A program made the translations under genes and the position numbers. The notes under the pieces are model-generated. The model had not been told where the DNA came from. It saw only the letters and a list, made by a program, of their open reading frames with translations, and ran no database searches. A stretch of DNA of 12,603 bases from Rhodospirillaceae bacterium (GTDB taxonomy: Bacteria; Pseudomonadota; Alphaproteobacteria; CADEGL01): the NCBI GenBank assembly GCA_018699755.1, contig JABIRQ010000299.1, positions 1-12,603 of the forward strand. The letters are read 5' to 3'. This document shows positions 6,653-12,603 of this stretch, in pieces. The first letter of the stretch is position 1. The number at the start of each line of letters is the position of its first letter.

Positions 6653-7018
6653 GGGGTCCAGTCTCCGTATGCGACCGTCCAGGATGCAAGTGAGTTCAAC
6701 TCGCTCAAACGCTAGTGCCCTTGCGGCCCCGCATCAAGGCCGGAGAGAGCGCAGGGCTTCCCAGACGCTCCAGGACGCGCGCGCCATGCGGCTCTCCGGC
6801 CAGAGGCGCCAATAGGCCGCCGTGCCGGCAGCCGAGGAGTCACAGCGCATAGGTCGGAGCGATGTCGCTGCGGATGACGCTGGTGTGAAATCGCGTGCAT
6901 GCAGGCGGAACGGACGTGTCGTCGGCCCTGTGACGTATGTCATAGGCGGAGGGCGGGCGCCCTGCCACGATTGCACCCGGCTTCCGATGCCATATATGGA
7001 TATGCAAGGGACCCAAAC
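6653..7018. promoter_or_regulatory. Divergent intergenic region between the GMC pair and the secreted-protein operon
   Basis: No convincing gene lies here. On the right side, TTGCAC (6971-6976) and TATATG (6993-6998), 16 bases apart, form a candidate sigma-70 promoter for the plus-strand operon. TATATG overlaps the perfect 10-base palindrome CCATATATGG (6990-6999). TGACGTATGTCA (6931-6942) has 4-base inverted arms. AAGGGA (7006-7011) is the ribosome site of the first operon gene. If the promoter is right, the leader is only about 14 bases before GTG 7019, which favours either the ATG at 7031 or another promoter. No clear promoter was seen for the minus-strand pair. Confidence 0.4.
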
Positions 7019-7909
7019 GTGCGCAATGACATGGTGACGAACCGCAGGACCCTCGGCCGAAAGGCCCCGTCGCAACCGGGACTGATCACCGGGATGCTGC
7101 TCCTGGGCGCGGTCGCCCTCTGCGCCTCCGGCCCTTCCGCCGCTGAACTGGGCGCTGCGCCGCCCGTGCAGCTGGCCCAGAGCCCGCCGACCCCCGCGCC
7201 ACCGGACGGAACGGATCAGCCCGAACGCAGCCCCGAGCAGCGCGAGGCCGAACGCCGCCTCGAACGGGAAGCCGAGCAGACCGAAGGCGAGATCGATCAG
7301 CAGCGGGATGAATTCGAGGAATCCGAGGCGGGCGAGGACGCCCGTGAAGAGATCGACGAGGCCCGTGAGGAAATGGAGCGCCAGCGCGAAGAGCTGGAGC
7401 GGGAGAGGGACGAGTTCGAGAACGACCCCGAGGAGACGAGTTGCTGCAATCCGGGCTACAAAGAAGGCGTTCTCCGCGCTTTCGATCGACGGATCGAGCA
7501 GCTTGAGGAGGAGTTCGAGCGCGAGCGTCGGCGGATCCTCGACGAGGAGATGAAGAAGAAGGACGAGGAGCGCGCGGCGGTCCTGGAAGGATTGCAGGAG
7601 CGGCTGCAACGCATTCTCGACCAGCTCAAGCGCCTGCGCGACATGCCGCCGCTGCCGCCGCCGGGCCTGACCGGATACCCCGACGACGGCGGCTTGGTCC
7701 TGGCCATGCTGCCGGGGGTGAGCTTCGCGGGCGCGGGCGATCCGTTTTCGGATCCGCGGGTGCGCCGGGCGCTGATGGACCAATCCGGTGTCGGCCGCGC
7801 CCCGGCCGTCTCGATCCCCCGCATGCCGACCATGCAACCCCACATGCTTGCGCCCAGTGTGGAGATCAGGCCCACGCCACGCCCCCCGATGGAGGTGATT
7901 CCCCGATGA
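7019..7909 (+). CDS. Exported acidic helical protein with Cys-Cys motif (paralogue A)
   Basis: I do not recognise this family. GTG 7019 has AAGGGA 7 bases upstream and gives 296 residues; ATG 7031 gives 292 and is the alternative (numbering below from it). A signal peptide (LITGMLLLGAVALCASGPSAA) is followed by a short Pro-rich linker. Residues 66-204 are almost pure charged helix rich in Glu and Arg; I count about 51 acidic and 29 basic residues, net near -22. It is interrupted at 131-149 by NDPEETSCCNPGYKEGVLR, with adjacent Cys138-Cys139. The tail holds RDMPPLPPPGL, AMLPGVSFAGAG and SDPRVRRALMDQSGVGRAPA. The next gene is a tandem paralogue overlapping by ATGA. The Cys pair and signal peptide point to the periplasm or outer membrane; role unknown, perhaps structural or a scaffold. 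Confidence 0.85.
   Translation: MRNDMVTNRRTLGRKAPSQPGLITGMLLLGAVALCASGPSAAELGAAPPVQLAQSPPTPAPPDGTDQPERSPEQREAERRLEREAEQTEGEIDQQRDEFEESEAGEDAREEIDEAREEMERQREELERERDEFENDPEETSCCNPGYKEGVLRAFDRRIEQLEEEFERERRRILDEEMKKKDEERAAVLEGLQERLQRILDQLKRLRDMPPLPPPGLTGYPDDGGLVLAMLPGVSFAGAGDPFSDPRVRRALMDQSGVGRAPAVSIPRMPTMQPHMLAPSVEIRPTPRPPMEVIPR
7891..7899 (+). promoter_or_regulatory. Ribosome site inside the 3' end of paralogue A
   Basis: GGAGGTGAT, nine bases complementary to the 16S rRNA 3' end, lies within the codons for the C-terminal PPMEVIPR of paralogue A and 6 bases before the ATG of paralogue B. The same arrangement recurs at the next junction. Confidence 0.8.
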
Positions 7910-8790
7910 ACGCGGCCCCCGTGAACGCGATCCAGATAAACGCGACCCCCATCCGCGTGACGCGGACCCCATGGCAAACCGCCCTCGCGATGCTGCTGGT
8001 CTCGGCCGGCGCGCTCGCCTTCGCTTCGGCCCCCTCCCCGGCCCTGGCCCAGACGGGCGCCGGTCCGCTCCAACTGGCACAGAACGAGGCCAACCTGCCG
8101 GAGAAGAGCCCGGAGCAGAAAGCGGCCGAGAAGAAGCTCGAGACGAAGAAGGGCGACCTGGAAGCCAAGCTCGACAAGGAGCGGGACGATTTCCTGAAGT
8201 CCAAGGAGGGCAAGGTGGCCCGCGAGAAGTTCGACAAGAAGCGCAAAGAGATCGAGAAAAAGAAGGCGGCGGTGAAAAAGGAGAAGGACGAGTTCGAAAA
8301 CGACCCGGAGGCGAGGAGCTGCTGCAATCCGGGCTACAAGGAAGGCGTTCTTCGCTATTACGACGGCATGATCAGAAAGTTCGACGAGGAGATCGCGAAG
8401 GAAAAGAGGAAGATCGCCGACGACGAGATGAAGAAGCGCGACAAGAAGCGGGCCGCGGCGGCCGACAAGATCAGGGAGGAGATCAAGAAGGTCGAGGCCG
8501 AGCTGAAGCGGCTGCGCGACATGCCGCCGCTACCGCCGCCAGGCTTGAGCCAGGGCGGCTATCCGGACGGCGACGGGGTCGTCGCCCTCGCCATGCTGCC
8601 CGGCGTGTCCTTCGCCGGTGCCGGCGGTCCGGGATCGGACCCGCGGGTGCGCCGGGCCCTGTTGGACCAATCCGGTGTTGGCCGCGCCCCGGCCGTGTCT
8701 ATCCCGCGCGTGCCGCCCATGCAGCCCCACCGACCGGAGGTCGAGATCGCCATCCCGCCGGTCAAGCCCCCCGTGGAGGTGATGCAATGA
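7906..8790 (+). CDS. Exported Lys-rich helical protein with Cys-Cys motif (paralogue B)
   Basis: This 294-residue tandem paralogue of the preceding gene starts at an ATG overlapping the upstream stop (ATGA) and has GGAGGTGAT just before it. The signal peptide is ALAMLLVSAGALAFASAPSPALA, probably cut before QTG. Residues 67-205 form a charged helix built on Lys rather than Arg: about 34 Lys, 12 Arg and 36 acidic residues, net near +10. The Cys-Cys insert is nearly the same (DEFENDPEARSCCNPGYKEGVLR region, Cys139-Cys140). The tail keeps LKRLRDMPPLPPPGL, AMLPGVSFAGAG and SDPRVRRALLDQSGVGRAPA. The family is unknown to me. The opposite charge of A and B suggests that the two proteins pair. Lys-rich, low-GC codons in the helix contrast with the GC-rich ends. 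Confidence 0.88.
   Translation: MNAAPVNAIQINATPIRVTRTPWQTALAMLLVSAGALAFASAPSPALAQTGAGPLQLAQNEANLPEKSPEQKAAEKKLETKKGDLEAKLDKERDDFLKSKEGKVAREKFDKKRKEIEKKKAAVKKEKDEFENDPEARSCCNPGYKEGVLRYYDGMIRKFDEEIAKEKRKIADDEMKKRDKKRAAAADKIREEIKKVEAELKRLRDMPPLPPPGLSQGGYPDGDGVVALAMLPGVSFAGAGGPGSDPRVRRALLDQSGVGRAPAVSIPRVPPMQPHRPEVEIAIPPVKPPVEVMQ
8775..8783 (+). promoter_or_regulatory. Ribosome site inside the 3' end of paralogue B
   Basis: GGAGGTGAT lies within the codons for the C-terminal PPVEVMQ of paralogue B, with GGAGG 7 bases before the ATG of the third operon gene. It is the same 9-mer in the same protein context as at 7891-7899. Confidence 0.8.
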
Positions 8791-9653
8791 GAACCGCAAT
8801 CGACCAACTCCGCCGGACGCCCGGCCTCGCGCGCCTGTCCCTCGCCCTGCTCGCCCTGGGCACGGCGCTCGTCCTCCAACCCGCCGCCGGCCACGCCCAG
8901 GAGGAGGTACCGGGCCATGTCCAGGCCGTCACCGCCGCCCTCAAGATGCGCCTGGAAGGGGCCTCGGACGCCGAAGTCGAAGCGGCCCTGGGGGTGCGCG
9001 GCGGCGCGGCGGTCGAGACCGAGCCGGGCTTCCGCTACGAAGGCTTCGCCCTGCACCGCGTGGTCTATGCCGATTACGCGCCGCCGCGCGACGCAGCGCT
9101 CTATCACAGCCTAGCCGGCTATCTCCAATTCGCGGACCGGATCGACCGGCGGGCCACGGTGGCGTTCCGCGTCTCTTACGATCTGGGCAAGGGCGGCCCG
9201 GCCATCGGCTTCGCCGCGCTGCAGACGGCAACGCCCGACGAACCCGAGGCCGAGGTCTTTTTCGTGCCGGCCGAGGCGATGACGACGGGTGCCGGGGCGG
9301 AGGGCGCGGCCGCCTTCCACGACCATGTCGCGCGGAACGCCGTGCCGGCTTTCGCCATGGCCGAGGCCGCGGGCAAGTCCTTCTGGACGGTGATCTTTCT
9401 CAAGGACCGGCTGGAGGCCGACGCCGCCATCGCCGTCGTGACCAGCGAGTCCGAAGAGGGCGCCGGCGGCGATGGCAGCGCGAGCCGCTATCTGCTCGAG
9501 GACGGCTGGGTCACGGCGATCCTCGCCAACCCGCGTGGCCCATCCGGCAAACCCCCGCGTTTCGCCAAGATCATCTACACGCCGGGGATCGGCACCCCCG
9601 AGGCGGGCCGGACCGCCCGCCCCGTGGCGGTCTTCCCTCTCTCGCCCGACTGA
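8787..9653 (+). CDS. Exported protein of unknown family, third gene of the operon
   Basis: I do not recognise this 288-residue protein. The start ATG overlaps the paralogue B stop (ATGA). The N terminus is a clear signal peptide, LARLSLALLALGTALVLQPAAGHA, with likely cleavage after Ala37. The mature part (about 250 residues) has no further membrane segment and no cysteine. It begins with a helix HVQAVTAALKMRLEGASDAEVEAALG, then looks alpha/beta: FALHRVVYADYAPPRDAALYHSLAGYL, a Gly/Ala-rich middle, and SFWTVIFLKDRLEADAAIAVVTSES. It ends in RFAKIIYTPGIGTPEAG. No catalytic motif stands out. Coupling to two helical paralogues suggests a shared envelope complex. A 125-base gap separates it from the decarboxylase gene. 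Confidence 0.85.
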   Translation: MRTAIDQLRRTPGLARLSLALLALGTALVLQPAAGHAQEEVPGHVQAVTAALKMRLEGASDAEVEAALGVRGGAAVETEPGFRYEGFALHRVVYADYAPPRDAALYHSLAGYLQFADRIDRRATVAFRVSYDLGKGGPAIGFAALQTATPDEPEAEVFFVPAEAMTTGAGAEGAAAFHDHVARNAVPAFAMAEAAGKSFWTVIFLKDRLEADAAIAVVTSESEEGAGGDGSASRYLLEDGWVTAILANPRGPSGKPPRFAKIIYTPGIGTPEAGRTARPVAVFPLSPD

Positions 9654-9724
9654 GCGGGACGCCGGAACCGTTCACGCGCGCATTCACCCGGAGCGGCGAA
9701 GAGCCTAGTCTTGTCCATAGAGAC

Positions 9725-9748
9725 CGCGACCGGACCCATCCGGCCGCG
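9725..9748 (+). other. Imperfect inverted repeat in the leader of the decarboxylase gene
   Basis: CGCGACCGG (9725-9733) and CCGGCCGCG (9740-9748) pair with one mismatch around a 6-base loop. There is no U run. It lies about 30 bases before the start codon and could be an operator or a weak leader hairpin. The rest of the 125-base gap shows nothing clear. Confidence 0.3.
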
Positions 9749-9778
9749 ATCCCCTGTCCAGCCGAACGGGAGATGTCG

Positions 9779-11167
9779 ATGACACGGATATTCCACCATG
9801 GGGCGCGAGGCGCATTCGCCGCGGCAGTCCTGCTGCTGGCCTGGCCCAGCGCGGCCCCGGCGGCCTCGCCCTGCGCCGGGTCCGTCACCTATCTGGCCGC
9901 GCAATACGAAGCGGATGGCAGGACGCGGGCGGCGCTGGACCTCGTCCATGCCGGCCTGCAGGACCTGCCCGCGGGCTATAGCTATGGCGGGTCGAGCGCC
10001 AATCCCTGGAAGGCGGTGGCGAACGGCGCGGACCTGGCGGCCGCGTTGGGCGCCTTTTTCGAAGGCTGGTGCACGGCCCCGCCCGAGATCGACGGCAGTT
10101 CCGACAACGCGCTCGACCCGATCCTCTATTTCGCGTGGCTCTATTTCCGCAATTCCGCAGGTCAGGATTTCGTGCAGGGCCGCGACCCGGCCGACCCGGC
10201 CAAGCCCTTGACGACCGGAACCGCCTTCCTGTCCAAGTTCAACGCCGAATACCGGGCCTATATGGACAGTCCCGAATCGGCGGCGGTGGTCGCCGAATGG
10301 ATCGCCGATCCGCGCATCGAAATCGAGGACTACGCCAAGCGCGAAGCGGGCGATTACGCGAGCTGGAACGCATTCTTCACCCGCAATCTGGTGAAGGGCG
10401 AAGACGGCGGCTATCCCAGCCGGCCGGTGACCATGCCCGAGCGCGACTACGTCATCGTCGCGCCGACCGACTGCATCATGAATCCGCTGGTCCAGGTGCT
10501 GAATCGGGACGGCACGGAGACCCGGCGCTATATCGAGAATCCCCTGGCGATGGACACGGTGCTCGACGTGAAGTCGATCCCGATCTCGTTGGACCGGCTG
10601 CTGGGCGGCGCGCCCGAGGCGCTGAAGGAGAAATTCGTCGGCGGCAGCGGATTGGCCTGCGTGCTGATGCCGAACACCTATCACCATTTCCATGCGCCGG
10701 TGGACGGCACGATCCTCCATGCCGAGATCGTCGAGACGGGCACGCCAGGCACGCCAGGCACCTTCGGCTATCCCGATTTCCCGAACTGGGTGCCGCCGAG
10801 CGGCGATGTCGGCCGACCGGGCACGGATTTCAGCCAGTTCCAGGCCTTCCAGCGCGGCGTGATCGTGATCGAGGTGAAATACGCCAACCTGCCGGGGCGG
10901 GAGCCGGCGATCCTGACCGGCTATGTCGCCTCGATCCCCGTGGGGCTCGATTCCGTGGGCTCCGTCGTGTTCGCCGAGGAGGTGAAGCCGGGTGTGGCGG
11001 TGAAGAAGGGGGTGACCGAGTTGGGCAACTTCTTCTACGGCGGCTCGCTCGACATCCTGCTGTTCTCCAAGGGCATGGTCAGCCCGGCGGTGCAGACAAG
11101 AATGGGCAACCAGATCGCCATCATCGAGGTGGGCACCGCGCCGCGCTCGCCCTGGTCGCTGGACTAG
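9779..11167 (+). CDS. Exported phosphatidylserine-decarboxylase-family pyruvoyl enzyme
   Basis: The 462-residue proenzyme (numbering below from the ATG at 9773, two residues longer) belongs to the PSD superfamily, whose members cleave themselves to form a pyruvoyl cofactor and decarboxylate phosphatidylserine or free amino acids. I start it at 9779 because GGGAG sits 6 bases before. A signal peptide (AFAAAVLLLAWPSAAPAA) leads into a roughly 150-residue N-terminal region ending with KFNAEYRAYMDSPES and YASWNAFFTRNL, which resembles the extra domain of PsiD-like members. The catalytic set is intact: Asp233 (APTDCIM), His307 (YHHFHAPVDG) and the self-cleaving Ser425 in FFYGGSLDILLF, equivalent to the LGST motif. 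A GTP triplet repeat lies at 323-330. Ordinary Psd is a membrane enzyme of about 300 residues without a signal peptide, so this is a divergent, probably periplasmic form. Confidence 0.85.
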   Translation: MTRIFHHGARGAFAAAVLLLAWPSAAPAASPCAGSVTYLAAQYEADGRTRAALDLVHAGLQDLPAGYSYGGSSANPWKAVANGADLAAALGAFFEGWCTAPPEIDGSSDNALDPILYFAWLYFRNSAGQDFVQGRDPADPAKPLTTGTAFLSKFNAEYRAYMDSPESAAVVAEWIADPRIEIEDYAKREAGDYASWNAFFTRNLVKGEDGGYPSRPVTMPERDYVIVAPTDCIMNPLVQVLNRDGTETRRYIENPLAMDTVLDVKSIPISLDRLLGGAPEALKEKFVGGSGLACVLMPNTYHHFHAPVDGTILHAEIVETGTPGTPGTFGYPDFPNWVPPSGDVGRPGTDFSQFQAFQRGVIVIEVKYANLPGREPAILTGYVASIPVGLDSVGSVVFAEEVKPGVAVKKGVTELGNFFYGGSLDILLFSKGMVSPAVQTRMGNQIAIIEVGTAPRSPWSLD

Positions 11168-11190
11168 ATCCGACAAGAAGGGGCGAGATC

Positions 11191-12264
11191 ATGTGGCCGC
11201 GCACGGACCTGGCCGAGTTGCTCGGCATCGAGCATCCGATCGTCCAGGCGCCGATGGCGGGCTCGACCACCCCGGCCCTGGCGGCGGCAGTGTCGAACGC
11301 CGGCGGACTCGGTTCGCTGGGCTGCGCGTCCTTCGCGCCGGATACGCTGCGCGCGGAGACGGAGGCCCTGCGCAAGGCGACCAACCGGGCCTTCAACCTC
11401 AACTTCTTCGTCCATGAAGAGGCGGTGACGACGGCGGCGGAGACCCGGCGCATGCTCGACCGCCTGGCGCCCTATTACGCCGAGCTGGGGGCGGAGGCGC
11501 CGGACGAAGCGCATATGCTGTTCAAACCCTTCGACGACGCGATGCTGGCGGCCGTGCTGGACCTGCGCCCACGCATCGCGAGCTTCCATTTCGGCCTGCC
11601 GGACGCGGCGGCAATGGCGGCGCTGAAGGAAGCCGGGATCGTCGTCCTGAGTTCCGCCACCACGGTCGCCGAGGCGCGAGCGCTGGAGGTCGGCGGGGCC
11701 GACGCCATCGTCGCCCAGGGCGGCGAGGCGGGCGGCCATCGAGGCACCTTTCTGGGCGGGATCGATGGGGGCACGGTCGGCACCTTCGCCCTGGTGCCCC
11801 AGGTCGCGGACGCGGTCTCGGTGCCGGTGATCGCGGCGGGCGGCATCGCCGACGGGCGCGGCATCGCCGCCGCCTTCGCCCTGGGGGCGAGCGGGGCGCA
11901 GATCGGCACCGCCTTCCTCAACTGCCCGGAGGCGGGTACGAACGACCTTCACCGCGCCGCCCTGCTGGCCGCCGAGGACGGCCAGACCAAGGTGACGAAA
12001 GTGATCTCGGGCCGGCCGGCGCGGGGTCTGGTCAACCGCTACATGGCCGAGATGACCGACCGGGAGGAGACCTCCCTGCCCTTCCCCCTGCAATACAGCT
12101 TGACCCGACCGCTGCAGGCGGCGGGCGGGGCGAAGGGTTCCGACGAATTCCTCGCCCTCTGGGCCGGCCAGGCCGTGGCCCTGAACCGCGCCCTGCCGGC
12201 GGCTGAGCTGGTCGAGACGCTGATCGAAGAGACGCGCGCTGCCTTCGCGGCACTACACCGTTAG
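11191..12264 (+). CDS. Nitronate monooxygenase (2-nitropropane dioxygenase family, class I)
   Basis: This FMN-dependent TIM-barrel enzyme oxidises alkyl nitronates, removing toxic compounds such as propionate 3-nitronate. The 357-residue product starts at ATG 11191 with AAGGGG 7 bases before. Family signatures are in order: PIVQAPMAGSTTPALAAAVS (residues 16-35), NAGGLGSLG (36-44), FNLNFFVHEE (68-77), SFHFGLP with the likely catalytic His133, AQGGEAGGHRG (175-185, FMN phosphate contact), PVIAAGGIADGRG (212-224) and GAQIGTAFLNCPEA (235-248). The region around 276-300 (SGRPARGLVNRYM) is also conserved. The gene follows the decarboxylase by 23 bases and probably shares its transcript. A metabolic link between the two is not obvious. 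Confidence 0.93.
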   Translation: MWPRTDLAELLGIEHPIVQAPMAGSTTPALAAAVSNAGGLGSLGCASFAPDTLRAETEALRKATNRAFNLNFFVHEEAVTTAAETRRMLDRLAPYYAELGAEAPDEAHMLFKPFDDAMLAAVLDLRPRIASFHFGLPDAAAMAALKEAGIVVLSSATTVAEARALEVGGADAIVAQGGEAGGHRGTFLGGIDGGTVGTFALVPQVADAVSVPVIAAGGIADGRGIAAAFALGASGAQIGTAFLNCPEAGTNDLHRAALLAAEDGQTKVTKVISGRPARGLVNRYMAEMTDREETSLPFPLQYSLTRPLQAAGGAKGSDEFLALWAGQAVALNRALPAAELVETLIEETRAAFAALHR

Positions 12265-12272
12265 AACCCGGT

Positions 12273-12500
12273 TCAATCCGCCATCGTGACCCGCGCCAGG
12301 GGCGGGGCGAGGGCGCCCCAGCGATTTTCGCGGACGGTGAAGCCGTCTTCCTCCAGGGCGGACGGCGCATAGGCGAGGGGCGCTTCGGCCACCGTCGGGG
12401 TCTTGCCACTTTCCGCCGCGAGGATGCTGCCCGCGAGCAGCAGGACGAAGCCGGCCTTGGCGGCCGTCCAACGGGAAACGAGGCGTCCTGCCCTGGGCAT
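12273..12500 (-). CDS. Small exported protein of unknown function
   Basis: The predicted product has 75 residues. A signal peptide (TAAKAGFVLLLAGSILAA, cut before ESG) leaves a mature chain of about 45 residues containing EEDGFTVRENRWGALAPPLA. I do not recognise it. Support for a real gene comes from the ribosome site: GGAAGGAG ends 6 bases before ATG 12500. The gene converges on the nitronate monooxygenase with only 8 bases between the stop codons; a 4-pair hairpin there has no U run. It has no cysteine, so it is not a lipoprotein. Confidence 0.65.
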   Translation of the reverse strand: MPRAGRLVSRWTAAKAGFVLLLAGSILAAESGKTPTVAEAPLAYAPSALEEDGFTVRENRWGALAPPLARVTMAD

Positions 12501-12603
12501 CGGGTGCTCCTTCCTGGCTCACCGCATCGATCCGCCCAAGGTGAAGAAGAAAGATTGCGGCGGGCTTAACGGCCGTCCGCGGGATGGCCGCCCCGACTCG
12601 ACC
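12501..12603. other. Right-edge sequence upstream of the small exported protein
   Basis: These 103 bases hold the ribosome site of the minus-strand gene next to its start. A plus-strand GTG at 12552 opens a frame that runs to the edge, but it has no recognisable protein motif and cannot be judged. No promoter is clear. Confidence 0.3.

Noticed and set aside
6734..8080. 448-residue minus-strand reading frame opposite paralogue A
   Set aside because: It is antisense to a gene with signal peptide, ribosome site and a paralogue. The translation is low-complexity Leu/Arg and crosses the intergenic region.
7971..8786. Upstream extension of the third operon gene in the same frame
   Set aside because: It is a shadow frame of paralogue B. 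The real start is the ATGA overlap at 8787, which has a strong ribosome site and gives a signal peptide.
9575..11176. 533-residue minus-strand reading frame opposite the decarboxylase
   Set aside because: It is an antisense shadow; the plus strand carries the complete PSD-type catalytic motifs.
10069..11190. Upstream extension of the nitronate monooxygenase frame
   Set aside because: It overlaps the decarboxylase gene in another frame with Arg/Gly-rich nonsense. The family starts at MWPRTDLAELLGIEHPIVQAP.
12262..12275. Bidirectional terminator between the convergent genes
   Set aside because: GAAC-CCG-GTTC gives only a 4-pair stem and there is no U run on either strand.
1..12603. CRISPR array, riboswitch or phage-defence module
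   Set aside because: No regularly spaced repeats, no recognisable riboswitch core, and no nuclease, helicase or toxin-antitoxin motifs were seen on either strand.

Overview
The window looks like chromosome from a high-GC alphaproteobacterium, probably of the Rhodospirillales type. The main support is a leftward block MaoC-like hydratase, 58-residue basic protein, murA, DUF2948 and hisG, an order I recall from that class. Strong GGAGG-type ribosome sites, ATGA/GTGA gene overlaps and a high G+C third codon position fit as well. No database search was possible; every name rests on motifs read by eye.

Layout. (1) 1-2674, minus strand: housekeeping block (MaoC-like hydratase, small basic protein, murA, DUF2948, hisG running off the left edge). 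(2) 2675-3850, plus strand: an AT-rich leader with repeats and hairpins, a CHAP-domain lipoprotein, then tRNA-Thr(GGT). (3) 3851-6652: an accessory-looking block beginning directly at the tRNA 3' end. It holds the C-terminal stub of an IS1380-type transposase, a frameshifted and truncated remnant of an AspT/YidE-type transporter, and, on the minus strand, a GMC flavin oxidoreductase with an unidentified 92-residue partner. (4) 7019-9653, plus strand: three exported proteins in a tightly coupled operon (ATGA overlaps). The first two are tandem paralogues with a charged helical region, a central Cys-Cys motif and a conserved Pro-rich tail; the third is an unrecognised secreted protein. (5) 9779-12264, plus strand: an exported pyruvoyl-type decarboxylase of the phosphatidylserine-decarboxylase superfamily, then a nitronate monooxygenase. 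(6) 12273-12500, minus strand: a small exported protein of unknown role.

The best candidate for an undescribed system is the three-gene operon, possibly with the downstream decarboxylase. The two paralogues have nearly the same ends, but their helical regions carry opposite net charge (one Glu/Arg-rich and acidic, the other Lys-rich and basic), which suggests heteromeric pairing in the periplasm. The conserved C-terminal codons of each paralogue also spell a strong Shine-Dalgarno sequence for the next gene. All four proteins carry signal peptides, so any joint function would lie in the envelope.
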